64,000 bases of DNA from assembly GCF_030159895.1 (NCBI RefSeq), contig NZ_BSNI01000002.1, positions 312,039-376,038 of the forward strand, read 5' to 3'. Both the position numbers and the translations under genes were made by a program. This document shows, piece after piece, positions 16,335-26,649 of this stretch. The stretch comes from Maritalea porphyrae. Lineage in GTDB: Bacteria > Pseudomonadota > Alphaproteobacteria > Rhizobiales > Devosiaceae. The notes below the pieces were generated by a model. It did no database searches. It was not told where the DNA came from and saw nothing but the letters and a program-made list of their open reading frames with translations. Every line of letters begins with the position of its first letter. Within the stretch, counting starts at the first letter, position 1.

Positions 16335-17201
16335 TTACTCGCCGCCACCTAGTGAGTGCACATAGATCGCCAATTGCTTCACAGTGGCGTCACCCAAACG
16401 CGCTTGCCAAGCTGGCATCATGCCGTGTTTTGGCTTGGCAATTTGGGTTGCGATCTCATCAACCGTACCGCCATATAGCCACAAAGCATCATTGAGTTTT
16501 GGCGCACCAAGCTCACGAATGCCTTCGCCACTATCTCCATGACAGGACGCACAGTTTTCTTCGTAAACCGCTTTGCCTGTTTCAACATGTGCAGCATCGT
16601 GCTCAATGCCAGATAGGCTAGCCACAAAATCAGCAGTGGCTCGAATATCAGCTGTTTCCAAAATGTCGCCAAATGCCGGCATCTCAGAAGCACGTGTGTC
16701 GTCATCAGCTTCATAGCGAACACCGTGGGCAATGGTTGTGTAAATCTCGTCAACCGTGCCGCCCCAAAGCCAATCATCGTCGTTTAGGTTTGGATAGCCT
16801 GAAGCACCTTCTGCGCCCGCACCATGACACTGCGAACAATAAACTTTGTATGCAGATTTTCCGCCCTGAACCGCAAAGCGAGTCAGATCGCTATCACCCA
16901 AAATCTCAGTGACATCTGTCGCTTCGATTTTGGTGACAAACTCAGCCTTGGCTTCATCCGCAGCGGCAACCTCTTTGGCCAATTCGCCGCGGCTTGAATA
17001 GCCAAGAATACCTGGCGTTGCGCCATTCAATAGGGGAATAGCTGGAAACAGGATCACGTAGACAATCGCCCACGCAACCGTGCCGTAAAATGTCCACAAC
17101 CACCAACGCGGCAGTGGGTTGTTCAGCTCTTTGATGCCGTCCCATTCGTGGCCTGTTGTTTCAACACCGGAGATGTCGTCAATTTCTTTTTTATCACTCA
17201 T
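16335..17201 (-). CDS. ccoP: Cytochrome-c oxidase, cbb3-type, subunit III (diheme)
   Basis: A 288-residue protein. It has an N-terminal CcoP domain with one membrane helix (WWLWTFYGTVAWAIVYVILF, about residues 33-52) and two c-type heme sites: CSQCH (Cys122, Cys125, His126) and CASCH (Cys217, Cys220, His221), each followed by a methionine-ligand region (MPAF and MMPAW). It passes electrons from soluble cytochrome c to CcoO/CcoN. The ATG at 17201 is preceded by AGGAATAGGTCA and sits 4 bases after ccoQ; an earlier in-frame ATG at 17234 falls inside ccoQ and is rejected. Confidence 0.96.
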   Translation of the reverse strand: MSDKKEIDDISGVETTGHEWDGIKELNNPLPRWWLWTFYGTVAWAIVYVILFPAIPLLNGATPGILGYSSRGELAKEVAAADEAKAEFVTKIEATDVTEILGDSDLTRFAVQGGKSAYKVYCSQCHGAGAEGASGYPNLNDDDWLWGGTVDEIYTTIAHGVRYEADDDTRASEMPAFGDILETADIRATADFVASLSGIEHDAAHVETGKAVYEENCASCHGDSGEGIRELGAPKLNDALWLYGGTVDEIATQIAKPKHGMMPAWQARLGDATVKQLAIYVHSLGGGE

Positions 17202-17205
17202 TGAC

Positions 17206-17379
17206 CTATTCCTTCCCCTCAGGTGCGCGATCATCCTTCAACGCAATTTGTGCTGCAGCTTTTGCATGGTCTTTTGCCCCAGGACGGAACATGAACAAGA
17301 TCACGCCAATAAAGACGACCAGCATGTATAAAAGGCCCCAACTATCGGCAAAGTGCCGGAATGAATTATAATCAATCAT
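17206..17379 (-). CDS. ccoQ: Cbb3-type cytochrome oxidase subunit CcoQ (FixQ)
   Basis: A 57-residue single-span protein: MIDYNSFRHFADSW, then a membrane helix (LLYMLVVFIGVILFMFRPG), then a charged tail KDHAKAAAQIALKDDRAPEG. The short N-terminus, FRPG boundary and helix position match CcoQ/FixQ, which stabilises the assembled oxidase. It sits 9 bases after ccoO and 4 bases before ccoP, both on the same strand. GGAGCTGAC precedes the ATG at 17379. Confidence 0.93.
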   Translation of the reverse strand: MIDYNSFRHFADSWGLLYMLVVFIGVILFMFRPGAKDHAKAAAQIALKDDRAPEGKE

Positions 17380-17388
17380 TGTCAGCTC

Positions 17389-18120
17389 CTATCGATAGTT
17401 TTCTTCTGCATTGTACGCGCTCAAATCAACGAGCGTGCCCAACATTTGCATATAGGCCACCAGCGCATCCATTTCGGTCAGCTTGGTTGGATCGCCATCA
17501 AAGTCACCCAAAACCGCTTTTGGATAACGGGTTTCGACACCCTCCCAATCGGCCTCAGGATCCGCTTGTGCCGTCATATCGGCATAAGCGTTTGCCACCA
17601 TCTCATCAGTGTAAGGCACACCAACACGTTGGTTTGCGATTAAGTGATCACCGATGTTTTTGTAGCCCAGCTCCGCTTTCGCCAAGAACCCGTAAGAAGG
17701 CATAATGCTCTCAGGCACCACAGATTGTGGGTCCTTCAAGTGCTGAACATGCCATTCATTCGAATAGCGATCGCCAACCCGTGCCAAATCTGGCCCGGTT
17801 CGTTTTGACCCCCACTGGAATGGGTGGTCATACATGCTTTCCGCCGCCAATGAATAGTGACCATAACGCTCCACTTCATCGCGGAATGGGCGGATCATTT
17901 GGCTGTGACAGTTGTAACAACCCTCACGGATGTAAATGTTACGCCCCGCCAATTCGAGCGGTGAATAAGGACGCATCCCCTCCACTTTCTCAATTGTGTT
18001 TTCGAGGTAGAACAGTGGGGCAATCTCAACAATGCCACCAATGCTCACCACAACCAAACCACCAACAAGCAATAGGGTGGCGTTACGCTCAATCGCGCCG
18101 TGCTTATCTAAAAGTCCCAT
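17389..18120 (-). CDS. ccoO: Cytochrome-c oxidase, cbb3-type, subunit II (monoheme)
   Basis: A 243-residue protein with one N-terminal membrane helix (about residues 15-38) and a periplasmic cytochrome c domain. The heme site is [13 protein letters not shown] (Cys68, Cys71, His72), and a methionine ligand is available in IMPSYGFLA. It hands electrons from CcoP to the heme b of CcoN. It follows ccoN by 12 bases, and a ribosome-binding GGGGAG lies ahead of its ATG. Confidence 0.97.
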   Translation of the reverse strand: MGLLDKHGAIERNATLLLVGGLVVVSIGGIVEIAPLFYLENTIEKVEGMRPYSPLELAGRNIYIREGCYNCHSQMIRPFRDEVERYGHYSLAAESMYDHPFQWGSKRTGPDLARVGDRYSNEWHVQHLKDPQSVVPESIMPSYGFLAKAELGYKNIGDHLIANQRVGVPYTDEMVANAYADMTAQADPEADWEGVETRYPKAVLGDFDGDPTKLTEMDALVAYMQMLGTLVDLSAYNAEENYR

Positions 18121-18132
18121 TAGATTTCTCCC

Positions 18133-19746
18133 CTATTCTGCTGGTTGCGCTGATGCGGCATGCGCCACAACAATTGGCTTTTCATCGCGTGTCTTGCCCT
18201 TAATGGTCATCCACACGTTGTAAGCCATCACCAATCCACCAGCCAGATACATCGCACCACCAATAGCCCGAAGGATGTAGTAAGGTTTCAAAGCGGCAAC
18301 TGATTCAGCGAAGGAATAAACAAGGAAGCCTTCCGCATCATATTCGCGCCACATCAAACCTTGTGTGATGCCAGACACCCACATCACCGCGGCGTAAACC
18401 ACAATGCCAAGGGTTGCGAGCCAGAAGTGCCAGTTGACCATGCGCAATGAGTAAAGCTGCTTGCGGTTCCACAAACGTGGCACGAGGAAGTAAACCATGC
18501 CGAAGCTGATCATACCCACCCAGCCCAACGCACCTGAATGCACGTGACCAATGGTCCAATCTGTATAGTGTGAAAGACCGTTCACTGCCTTAATAGACAT
18601 CATCGGGCCTTCAAATGTGGACATGCCGTAGAACGCCACCGCGATGACCATCATGCGAATAATCGGATCGGTGCGGATTTTGTCCCATGCGCCAGATAGC
18701 GTCATCAAACCGTTGATCATGCCGCCCCATGAAGGCATCCAAAGCATAATCGAGAACACCATGCCCAGCGTCTGTGCCCAATCGGGCAACGCTGTGTAGT
18801 GCAAGTGGTGTGGCCCCGCCCAAATATACATGAAGATCAATGACCAGAAGTGGATGATCGACAAGCGATAAGAGTAAACCGGGCGATTAGCCTGTTTTGG
18901 CATGAAATAGTACATCATGCCCAAGAAACCTGCAGTGAGGAAGAAGCCAACCGCATTGTGGCCGTACCACCACTGGGTCAACGCATCTTGTACGCCAGCG
19001 AAAGCTGAATAGCTCTTAGAGCCCAAAAGCGAGACTGGCATCGACAGGTTGTTGACCACATGCAACAGCGCGATCGTGAAAATGAAAGCGAGATAGAACC
19101 AGTTTGCCACATAAATATGCGGCTCTTTACGCTTGATCAGCGTGCCCATGAACAGAACGAGATAGCCAACCCAAACAATGGTCAACCAAAGATCTACATA
19201 CCATTCAGGTTCCGCATATTCACGACCTTGGGTCGAACCAAGCAAATAGCCCGTTGCTGCCAAAACGATGAACAACTGATAGCCCCAGAAAACGAACCAG
19301 GTCAGATTGTCTGAGAGTACGCGGGTTTGGCAGGTGCGCTGCACCACATAAAGGCTTGAGGTAATAAGCGCGGTACCACCGAACGCAAAAATCACCGCCG
19401 AAGTGTGCAATGGCCGTACACGACCAAAATTCAAATAGGGTTCAATATTGAGCTCAGGAAAAGCCAGTTGCAAGGCTGCAACTACACCCACCAAAAACCC
19501 AACAACACCCCAAAATGTCGTTAGAATAACCCCATAACGGATGGGATCATCCATATATCCTGTTTTGTCGCCCGGGCCTTCACCCGCAACACCAACTTGG
19601 CGCAACATAATAATCGCACCAATGGCAGTTACCCCTGCCAATATCCAAGCATGTGTTTGATAAAGTTGATCTTGCCCGAAAGCGGCGGCAAGGACAGCGG
19701 CCAGCGCCGCCAGTCCCAAAACGATGGTCCAGCCTAAATTCTTCAT
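18133..19746 (-). CDS. ccoN: Cytochrome-c oxidase, cbb3-type, subunit I (heme b/b3-CuB catalytic subunit)
   Basis: A 537-residue protein with twelve or more membrane helices. Diagnostic residues are His114 in RPLHTSAV (low-spin heme b ligand), the CuB region [16 protein letters not shown] (two CuB histidines) in [14 protein letters not shown], and the paired heme ligands in [12 protein letters not shown]. It reduces oxygen to water with high affinity and pumps protons. It is the first gene of ccoNOQP. The upstream region contains an FNR/FixK-type box (19842-19855) and a TAGATT -10 element spaced as in class II FNR promoters. Confidence 0.97.
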   Translation of the reverse strand: MKNLGWTIVLGLAALAAVLAAAFGQDQLYQTHAWILAGVTAIGAIIMLRQVGVAGEGPGDKTGYMDDPIRYGVILTTFWGVVGFLVGVVAALQLAFPELNIEPYLNFGRVRPLHTSAVIFAFGGTALITSSLYVVQRTCQTRVLSDNLTWFVFWGYQLFIVLAATGYLLGSTQGREYAEPEWYVDLWLTIVWVGYLVLFMGTLIKRKEPHIYVANWFYLAFIFTIALLHVVNNLSMPVSLLGSKSYSAFAGVQDALTQWWYGHNAVGFFLTAGFLGMMYYFMPKQANRPVYSYRLSIIHFWSLIFMYIWAGPHHLHYTALPDWAQTLGMVFSIMLWMPSWGGMINGLMTLSGAWDKIRTDPIIRMMVIAVAFYGMSTFEGPMMSIKAVNGLSHYTDWTIGHVHSGALGWVGMISFGMVYFLVPRLWNRKQLYSLRMVNWHFWLATLGIVVYAAVMWVSGITQGLMWREYDAEGFLVYSFAESVAALKPYYILRAIGGAMYLAGGLVMAYNVWMTIKGKTRDEKPIVVAHAASAQPAE

Positions 19747-19813
19747 GTTTTCCCCGCAATAGTTCTCGCATTAGCCTCAAAAAGCACGATAGCGCCCCTA
19801 TCCGCTAGGGTGC

Positions 19814-19855
19814 AATCTAGTTTCACTTGAAACAACCTACGTTGATCTAGGTCAA
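19814..19855 (-). promoter_or_regulatory. FNR/FixK-dependent promoter of ccoNOQP
   Basis: The box TTGATCTAGGTCAA lies at 19842-19855 (minus strand TTGACCTAGATCAA), fitting the FNR/FixK consensus with one change. A -10-like TAGATT on the minus strand at 19819-19814 is centred 32 bp away. This places the box at about -41.5 relative to a start near 19807, the classical activator position. The same box is also upstream of the divergent hemerythrin gene. Confidence 0.8.
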
Positions 19856-19983
19856 GGTTACTCTATGTCGCTTGTGGCCAAATGTCTCACAGATAAAACA
19901 CAACCAGCATGCAGCTTTAGCCGGAGGACTTTTTAAACAAAGAAGGGGCTTAGAGCGCGTGAACTGAAAGAGCTGATGGCAAA

Positions 19984-20466
19984 ATGGCCCACATCAACCA
20001 AAATGAGTTGGTCGCACAACTGCGCAAAGCCCATCACGACAAGATGGCGCTATGCGATCGGTTGGAAGAAATCGCCGATGGGTTGCCAGACAATATAGAT
20101 CGTCAAATCTGCGCCACAACGGCACGCGCTATTGAGCCAATCCTGAAAAAGGCCCATGCGTATGAAGAAGAAATTCTCTATCCAGCGCTGATTAAATTTC
20201 ATCACGGCACACTTGATCAAACCATGATTTTTGACCGTCTTCGCGCAGAGCACTACGAAGATCGCTGCTTTGGCGAAGAGGTGCGCGATGTGCTGATGTC
20301 TTATGGTGAAGGTAAACCCATACAAGCAGCCGATGCCACAGGCTATATGCTGCGTGGCTTTTTTGAGAGCTTGCGTCGCCACATGGCTTTTGAGGCAGAA
20401 CTTGCGCGCCCTCTACGCTATGATGCAACAACGGCGTCAGAGTTAAAACCCGACGCCGCTGAATAA
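19984..20466 (+). CDS. Hemerythrin-like (HHE domain) protein
   Basis: A 160-residue four-helix protein. The histidine and acidic ligands of a di-iron hemerythrin-type site can be followed: KAHHDKMALCDRLEE (helix 1), KAHAYEEEILYPAL (helix 2), LRAEHYEDRCFGEE (helix 3) and LRRHMAFEAELARPL (helix 4). Such proteins bind oxygen or nitric oxide or sense iron. It is divergent from ccoN and shares with it the intergenic region carrying an FNR/FixK box, so co-regulation with high-affinity respiration is plausible. It ends 27 bases before the convergent typA end. Confidence 0.82.
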   Translation: MAHINQNELVAQLRKAHHDKMALCDRLEEIADGLPDNIDRQICATTARAIEPILKKAHAYEEEILYPALIKFHHGTLDQTMIFDRLRAEHYEDRCFGEEVRDVLMSYGEGKPIQAADATGYMLRGFFESLRRHMAFEAELARPLRYDATTASELKPDAAE

Positions 20467-20492
20467 TTCTTCTGAAATGAAAGCGAAAGCGC

Positions 20493-22313
20493 TTAGCTTG
20501 CTTCTTTCGCTGCTGCGCGAGAAGCGCGTTTGCGATCATGTGGATCAAGCATGATTTTGCGGATACGGATGCTCTTTGGCGTCACTTCCACATACTCGTC
20601 ATCAGCGATGTAAGACAAAGCCTGCTCCAAAGACATTTTCTTTGGCGTGGTTAGTTTAACCGCTTCATCCTTACCAGAGGCACGCATGTTGGTGAGCTGC
20701 TTACCCTTCAACACGTTCACTTCCAAATCGTTGCCGCGAGAGTGCTCACCAACGATCATGCCTTCATAAACATCAACGCCCGGCTCAATAATCATTGGGC
20801 CACGATCTTCAAGGTTGAACATCGCAAAAGCAACAGACTTACCAGTCGCGTTAGAAATCAAAACGCCTGTACGACGGCCCTGCATCTTGCCCCGGAATGG
20901 TGCATATTCATGGAACACACGGTTAAAGATCGCTGTGCCGCGTGTATCCGAAAGCAATTCAGGCTGATAGCCGATCAAACCACGTGTTGGCACATGGAAC
21001 ACAAGTCGTGTACGGCCGCCACCTGATGGCTTCATCTCAATCAGATCGCCCTTGCGCTCTGCAAGTTTTTGCACAACTGGACCTGAAAACTCTTCATCCA
21101 CATCGATGATCACTTCTTCGATCGGCTCAAGCTTTTGACCATTTTCCTCGCGGTAAACCACTTTCGGACGACCAAGGCACAATTCAAAGCCTTCGCGACG
21201 CATGGTCTCAATCAACACAGACAAAAGCAATTCGCCGCGACCCGCGACTTCATAGCTGTCGCCATCTTCACCGTCAGTCACTTTAAGCGCCACATTGCCT
21301 TCAGCTTCTGCGTACAAACGATCACGGATCACCCGAGACTGAACTTTGTCGCCTTCTTGACCAGCCAAAGGTCCATCATTCACCCGGAATGACATGGACA
21401 ATGTTGGCGGATCAATTGGCTGCGCTTGCAAGGCTTCAGTAACGCCCGGCGCTGCAATTGTGTCCGCAACTGTTGCGGTTACCAAGCCAGAAATCGCAAC
21501 AATATCACCAGCATTTGCTTCTTCAACCGGCTCACGCTCCAGGCCCTTAAATTTAAGAACCTTTGATACACGACCACGTTCAATGATTGAACCATCAGCT
21601 GACAATGCATGCACTTGATCATTTGGCTTGATCGAACCAGACAACACACGACCGGTCAAAATCCGACCCAAAAATGGGTTAGATTCAATTGTCGTTGCCA
21701 GCATCCGGAACGGACCTTCTTCAACATGCGGCTCATCAACATGGTCAATCACCATATCAAGAAGTGGTGTCATGCCCTCTTGAGGACCGGTTGGCTCTTC
21801 AGCCATCCAACCCTGCTTGGCAGAACCATAAAGCACTTTAAAGTCGAGCTGTTCTTCATTTGCGTCCAAAGACACAAACAGATCAAAGATTTCGTCAAGA
21901 ACTTCTTCGTGACGCTCGTCAGCTTTATCGATTTTGTTGATCGCAACAATTGGCTTTAGACCAATTTTAAGCGCCTTGCCCAAAACGAACTTGGTCTGAG
22001 GCATCGGGCCCTCGGCCGCATCGACCAAAATGATCGCGCCGTCCACCATGTTGAGAATACGCTCAACTTCACCACCAAAGTCGGCGTGTCCTGGTGTATC
22101 AACGATGTTGATTTGGGTGTCTTTCCAATCCACCGAAGTCACCTTCGCTAGAATGGTAATGCCACGCTCACGTTCCAAATCATTGCTGTCCATCGCGCGT
22201 TCTTCCACGCGTTGGTTCTCGCGAAACGAGCCAGATTGCTTCAACAACACGTCAATAAGCGTAGTTTTGCCATGGTCAACGTGCGCGATGATGGCGATAT
22301 TGCGCAATGCCAT
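20493..22313 (-). CDS. typA: Ribosome-associated translational GTPase TypA/BipA
   Basis: A 606-residue GTPase of normal length. The G1 motif is AHVDHGKTT (residues 10-18), the switch region has RERGITI, G3 is [11 protein letters not shown], and G4 is NKIDK. EF-G-like domains II, III and V and the BipA-specific C-terminal domain follow, ending with a basic tail [17 protein letters not shown]. It binds 70S ribosomes, assists large-subunit assembly and supports growth under stress or cold. It is monocistronic, convergent with the hemerythrin gene. Confidence 0.97.
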   Translation of the reverse strand: MALRNIAIIAHVDHGKTTLIDVLLKQSGSFRENQRVEERAMDSNDLERERGITILAKVTSVDWKDTQINIVDTPGHADFGGEVERILNMVDGAIILVDAAEGPMPQTKFVLGKALKIGLKPIVAINKIDKADERHEEVLDEIFDLFVSLDANEEQLDFKVLYGSAKQGWMAEEPTGPQEGMTPLLDMVIDHVDEPHVEEGPFRMLATTIESNPFLGRILTGRVLSGSIKPNDQVHALSADGSIIERGRVSKVLKFKGLEREPVEEANAGDIVAISGLVTATVADTIAAPGVTEALQAQPIDPPTLSMSFRVNDGPLAGQEGDKVQSRVIRDRLYAEAEGNVALKVTDGEDGDSYEVAGRGELLLSVLIETMRREGFELCLGRPKVVYREENGQKLEPIEEVIIDVDEEFSGPVVQKLAERKGDLIEMKPSGGGRTRLVFHVPTRGLIGYQPELLSDTRGTAIFNRVFHEYAPFRGKMQGRRTGVLISNATGKSVAFAMFNLEDRGPMIIEPGVDVYEGMIVGEHSRGNDLEVNVLKGKQLTNMRASGKDEAVKLTTPKKMSLEQALSYIADDEYVEVTPKSIRIRKIMLDPHDRKRASRAAAKEAS

Positions 22314-22502
22314 TATTCAGATCCAATCAAATATGGGAATTCATCTCTTAAAGCGGTGCTTTACGGCGAAAGCCCCAAAAGGGCAAGGTTTAATTGCTTG
22401 AACGGCCTGAAAAGCTGCGCTTTTGCTTAATTTGTCGGGTTGCAATCCCAAGAAGGCCAGCTAAGCTGCACATCATATTCTCTCCTTGTCGAGTTCAAAC
22501 CC

Positions 22503-23681
22503 ATGTTGCGCGACTTCTCCCCCCAAGCCCTCATTATGGGGCTTATTACCGGTTTTGTTGGTTTTTCCAGTTCTTTCGCCATTGTTTTGCAAGGGCTTTT
22601 TGCTGTCGGCGCAAGCCCTGAACAAGCCGCAAGCGGCCTCACCGCCATGTGCATCGCCATGGGGGTTTGCGCCATCATTTTAAGCGCACAACGCAAAATG
22701 CCAATTTCTGTTGCTTGGTCGACCCCCGGCGCAGCTTTGATGGTCAATTCGGGCACACTCTCCGGAGGCTTTGCCGCTGCAACTGGTGCTTTTTTGGTCT
22801 GCGCCGCGCTGATTATTCTTTCTGGCATTTGGCGCCCCTTCGGCCGAGCTGTTGAGCGGCTACCTGTATCTCTTGCCAACGCGATGCTTGCTGGTATTTT
22901 GATGCCCTTATGCTTTGCTCCCATAAAAGCCATTGGCTTTGACCCGATGCTTGGCCTACCCATCGCGCTTGCTTGGCTGGTGGTTGGGTTCTTCAACAAA
23001 CTCGCCGCTGTGCCAGCAGCGCTTTTGGCATTTGTGCTGGTGATTATCTTCGGTGTTGAATTGCCCGCCGATACAATGGATCAACTCGCGAATTCTTTGC
23101 TGCCAAATATGGTTTTCACCGTGCCCATTTTTGATATTGCAGCAGTCATTTCGCTGGCACTGCCGTTATACATTGTCACTATGGCATCGCAGAACATCCC
23201 CGGCATGGCAGTGCTGAAGGCCAACAATTATGAAACCAAAGCCGGCCCGCTCTTCACATTGACCGGTGTGTTTTCACTTGTTGCGGCGCCTTTTGGCTCC
23301 CATGCTGTGAATTTGGCTGCAATTACCGCCGCAATGTGCGCCAGCCCCGATGCCCATCCGGACAAAGACAAACGCTATTGGGCTGCCATCGTCGCTGGCA
23401 TCGTCTATATCATCATCGGCATATTCGCAGGCGTGGCCATCACCTTTATTTCCCTGGCGCCTGCCGTTTTGGTCGAAGCAGTTGCTGGACTTGCGCTTGT
23501 TGGCGCATTTGCAGCCGCGGGCTATGGCGCACTAAACAGCGAAAAAGATCGTCATGCCGCGGCGGTGACATTTCTCATCACGGCATCAGGGGTCAGCTTT
23601 TTTGGCATATCCGGCGCATTTTGGGGATTGCTTGCGGGCATTGCTATTTTGAGCGCCTCAAAATTCATCCCCCAAAAATAA
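22503..23681 (+). CDS. BenE family benzoate/H+ symporter-like transporter
   Basis: A 392-residue protein with about twelve membrane helices. BenE features are ITGFVGFSSSFAIVLQGL at the start, PISVAWSTPGAALM in helix 3, and APFGSHAVNLAAITAAMCAS late in the protein. The family imports benzoate by proton symport, but there are no aromatic catabolism genes nearby, so the substrate is uncertain. The ATG at 22503 starts the usual family N-terminus (MLRDFSPQA); the frame extends to 22440 without a better signal. A GC hairpin follows the stop. Confidence 0.88.
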   Translation: MLRDFSPQALIMGLITGFVGFSSSFAIVLQGLFAVGASPEQAASGLTAMCIAMGVCAIILSAQRKMPISVAWSTPGAALMVNSGTLSGGFAAATGAFLVCAALIILSGIWRPFGRAVERLPVSLANAMLAGILMPLCFAPIKAIGFDPMLGLPIALAWLVVGFFNKLAAVPAALLAFVLVIIFGVELPADTMDQLANSLLPNMVFTVPIFDIAAVISLALPLYIVTMASQNIPGMAVLKANNYETKAGPLFTLTGVFSLVAAPFGSHAVNLAAITAAMCASPDAHPDKDKRYWAAIVAGIVYIIIGIFAGVAITFISLAPAVLVEAVAGLALVGAFAAAGYGALNSEKDRHAAAVTFLITASGVSFFGISGAFWGLLAGIAILSASKFIPQK

Positions 23682-23683
23682 AA

Positions 23684-23722
23684 GGGCCCCGGTCGCCAAT
23701 AGCGCCGGGGCAAGTTCCCCTT
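23684..23722 (+). terminator. Probable terminator after the benE-like gene
   Basis: GCCCCGG (23686-23692) pairs with CCGGGGC (23705-23711) around a 12-base loop, starting 4 bases after the stop codon. The T-run is weak (AAGTTCCCCTT), so termination efficiency is uncertain. Confidence 0.5.
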
Positions 23723-23914
23723 AAAGCCATCACAAAGCAACAAGGGAGTTCACAATGCATCAATGATGCGGGCGCGATATTGCACAGCAATTGGTATGGT
23801 GACAAGAGAACCAAATAGATACCAATCACTTGATTTTCTTTAAGTTATGCCGGTTTCTGCGTAGACCAAAACCGGGCCAATCACACAAACCCCACCCGCA
23901 AAGTGCACGTCAAC

Positions 23915-24505
23915 TCAAACGTGTTTGCCTTTTTCCCAACCTTGGGTTGCGAGCAATTTATTGCCTGCATCCTCAGCGCCACTTTCAAGCGTCGTCCCCA
24001 TTGAATCGTTCCAACGGTTCAGATAGCCAAACAGCGCGATGACGCCTAAAATCTCAACAATTTCACCGTCATCCCAGTGCGCGCGCATATTGCCAATGAC
24101 CGTTTCATCAACACCGTTCGGCACACTAGATGCTGCAATCGCCAGCTCAAATGCTGCCTTTTCACCATCTGTATAAAGATCGCTGGTGCGGAACGACCAG
24201 ACATTCTCAATGCGCTCTTGGCTTGCGCCATAGCGTTCCGCAGCCAAAGCGGTATGGGCTTGGCAATAGCGACACCCTGCCGCGGTTGAAGCGATATATC
24301 CGATCAATCTTTTTTGTTCAGACGTCACACGCGCCTGATTGTCCATCACCGCCTTGTTCAATTCAATAAAGGCTTTGGCAATGCGTGGGCGGCGCTGCAT
24401 GGTCAATACTGAATTGGGCGGAAACCCGAGTGTTTCATTGAAAAATGTGGCCAACTCCATCACTTCGGCATCATGGTCTTTGTCTAACGGGTGTACCAAC
24501 GGCAT
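23915..24505 (-). CDS. Carboxymuconolactone decarboxylase-like / AhpD-type peroxidase-related protein
   Basis: A 196-residue all-helical protein of the AhpD/CMD superfamily. The redox motif is GCRYCQAH, with Cys78, Cys81 and His84 (CxxC-x-x-H). The upstream glutamate-rich helix and the C-terminal GVIALFGYLNRWNDSMGTTL are typical of the peroxidase-related subgroup. It probably acts in thiol-dependent peroxide or electrophile detoxification rather than as a decarboxylase. The gene stands alone. Its start is preceded by AGGAGAATAAG, which is a good ribosome-binding site. Confidence 0.85.
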   Translation of the reverse strand: MPLVHPLDKDHDAEVMELATFFNETLGFPPNSVLTMQRRPRIAKAFIELNKAVMDNQARVTSEQKRLIGYIASTAAGCRYCQAHTALAAERYGASQERIENVWSFRTSDLYTDGEKAAFELAIAASSVPNGVDETVIGNMRAHWDDGEIVEILGVIALFGYLNRWNDSMGTTLESGAEDAGNKLLATQGWEKGKHV

Positions 24506-24643
24506 CTTATTCTCCTACAATATTGTCAGACAATATTTAGCAGGATGTGTGCGATCTTGGCAAGGGCAAGCGTTTTGCCCCGTAGCTACACAGCAGTGTT
24601 GCAACACAGACGAATGGTCTTTGTTGATAATCTTGGAAAAATC

Positions 24644-25267
24644 TTAGTCGCGGGGCGGTCGTACAAAATACAACAAGTTGCCCGCAGCACCACGCAGCTG
24701 AACCTCGAATAATGTCGTGGTTTCGGGCGCAACCTCACAAGGCCAGTCAAGGTCCAACTGATGAAGCAACGCACCGCCAACCCGCAACAGATTTATGCCC
24801 TGCGGCGCAATTCTATCTGTCGGATGCCGACCATTCTGCCACTCAATCAGATAAGGCAACGCGCCATTTTCAACCAAACCACCATCTTTGGTGATGCCAA
24901 ATTTCCAGCGCAGATCGCCCCGCGCCACATCAATTGGTGTCAATTTATGGTCAAACGGTGGCTGTGCCGCAGCGGACGCAATGTTATCTGTCCCGGCCAC
25001 AAACCCTAAAAGCTGAATGCCGTCACTTTCGATCGACGTTTCCAAACCAAACCAGCGCGAGCGTTGTGGTGCTGCCTTTGGATTAATGGCCAGTAGTTCA
25101 AGATAGATTGGATAGGTTTGCGTTTCGATCCGCCACAATTTGTTGTGGGTGCCAAACAATTCGTGTTCGCCACCCCCAAACGGCAAAACGCCGAGCTGTT
25201 CGCTCAGCGTTTCGCTAGATTTTTCTAGATCACGCGCACCAAGCGCTATGTGATCAAACTTAAGCAT
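24644..25267 (-). CDS. VOC/glyoxalase-like domain protein
   Basis: A 207-residue protein starting MLKFDHIALGARDLEKSSET, the first beta-alpha-beta unit of the VOC fold, with the metal-ligand-position histidine in FDHI. The central region GLETSIESDGIQLLGFVAG and the later IEWQNGRHPTDRIAPQG match the Glyoxalase_3 group of VOC proteins. The reaction is unknown. The ATG at 25267 follows argG by 9 bases on the same strand, so it is probably the second gene of an argG operon. Confidence 0.8.
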   Translation of the reverse strand: MLKFDHIALGARDLEKSSETLSEQLGVLPFGGGEHELFGTHNKLWRIETQTYPIYLELLAINPKAAPQRSRWFGLETSIESDGIQLLGFVAGTDNIASAAAQPPFDHKLTPIDVARGDLRWKFGITKDGGLVENGALPYLIEWQNGRHPTDRIAPQGINLLRVGGALLHQLDLDWPCEVAPETTTLFEVQLRGAAGNLLYFVRPPRD

Positions 25268-25276
25268 CAAATCAGG

Positions 25277-26497
25277 CTAGCCGATGATCTTTTTACGCGC
25301 AGCAAACGTCTTCAACCGCAACGCGTTGAGCTTGATAAAGCCTTGCGCATCATGATGATCGTAAGTGCCAGAACCTTCTTCAAAGGTCACCAAGTCTTCG
25401 GAATACAAAGAATATGGCGAAGTGCGGGCGATCACTGTTGCGCTGCCTTTATAGAGCTTCATGGTCACCTCACCGGCCACCATTTCTTGGCTATTATCGA
25501 TCAATGCTTGCAGCATTTCACGCTCTGGCGAATACCAGAAACCATTATAAATCAGCTCAGCATAGCGCGGCATAATCTCATCTTTAAGGTGCGCCGCGCC
25601 ACGATCCAATGTGATCGATTCAATACCACGGTGCGCATCAAGCAAAATCGTGCCGCCTGGTGTTTCATAAATGCCGCGCGATTTCATGCCAACGAACCGG
25701 TTTTCCACCAAGTCCAAACGGCCAATACCGTGCTTGCCGCCAAGCTCGTTTAGTTTAGTCAACAAAGTGGCCGGGCTCATCGCTTCACCATTGATCGAAA
25801 CAGCATCGCCTTTTTCAAAACCGATGGTGATGATCTCAGCCTTGTCTGGCGCATCTTCTGGCGAAACGGTGCGCTGATAAACATATTCAGGCGCAACATC
25901 TGCAGGGTCTTCAAGCACCTTGCCTTCAGATGAAGTGTGCAACAGGTTCGCATCTACTGAGAATGGCGCTTCGCCACGCTTGTCTTTTGGCACTGGAATT
26001 TGATGTTGCTCAGCAAATTCCAAAAGCTTTGTGCGAGACTGCAAGTCCCATTCACGCCAAGGCGCAATCACTTTGATCGAAGGATCAAGCGCATAAGCAG
26101 ACAATTCGAACCGCACTTGGTCATTGCCCTTACCCGTTGCACCATGCGAAATCGCATCCGCACCAACTTCGTGGGCAATTTCAACAAGACGCTTTGAGAT
26201 CAATGGACGCGCGATTGAGGTGCCGAGCAAATAGACCCCTTCGTAAAGCGCATTAGCGCGGAACATTGGGAACACAAAGTCGCGCACAAATTCTTCACGC
26301 ACATCTTCAATAAAGATCTCTTTGATGCCCATCAATTCAGCTTTTTTGCGGGCTGGCTCCAGCTCTTCACCTTGACCAAGATCAGCGGTAAACGTCACCA
26401 CTTCACAGTCATATGCCACTTTCAGCCATTTCAGAATAATGGAAGTATCAAGGCCGCCTGAATAGGCGAGCACAACTTTATTGATGTCTTTGCTCAT
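25277..26497 (-). CDS. argG: Argininosuccinate synthase
   Basis: A 406-residue enzyme of normal length. The ATP-binding loop is [11 protein letters not shown] (residues 10-20), and further conserved segments are [34 protein letters not shown] and [24 protein letters not shown] (quoted here only as landmarks). It joins citrulline and aspartate in arginine synthesis. A 30-residue in-frame extension to 26587 is not conserved-looking and is rejected in favour of the ATG at 26497. The VOC-domain gene follows 9 bases downstream. Confidence 0.97.
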   Translation of the reverse strand: MSKDINKVVLAYSGGLDTSIILKWLKVAYDCEVVTFTADLGQGEELEPARKKAELMGIKEIFIEDVREEFVRDFVFPMFRANALYEGVYLLGTSIARPLISKRLVEIAHEVGADAISHGATGKGNDQVRFELSAYALDPSIKVIAPWREWDLQSRTKLLEFAEQHQIPVPKDKRGEAPFSVDANLLHTSSEGKVLEDPADVAPEYVYQRTVSPEDAPDKAEIITIGFEKGDAVSINGEAMSPATLLTKLNELGGKHGIGRLDLVENRFVGMKSRGIYETPGGTILLDAHRGIESITLDRGAAHLKDEIMPRYAELIYNGFWYSPEREMLQALIDNSQEMVAGEVTMKLYKGSATVIARTSPYSLYSEDLVTFEEGSGTYDHHDAQGFIKLNALRLKTFAARKKIIG

Positions 26498-26649
26498 GAA
26501 AAACGCCGTCTTTTCGTTGAGATCCAAGGATTTTGCCGCACCATATGGCAAACCACCGGATTGGCGCAATGTCATTTTGCTAGACAAACGTCCAATTGCT
26601 GGATCATATGGCCAAATCAGTGGCCTTGATTGCCAACAAGGACGTCAAA

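Noticed and set aside
15659-16495. A 278-codon plus-strand frame running from the flavodoxin gene into ccoP
   Set aside because: It crosses two real genes, a terminator and two repeats, with no ribosome-binding site.
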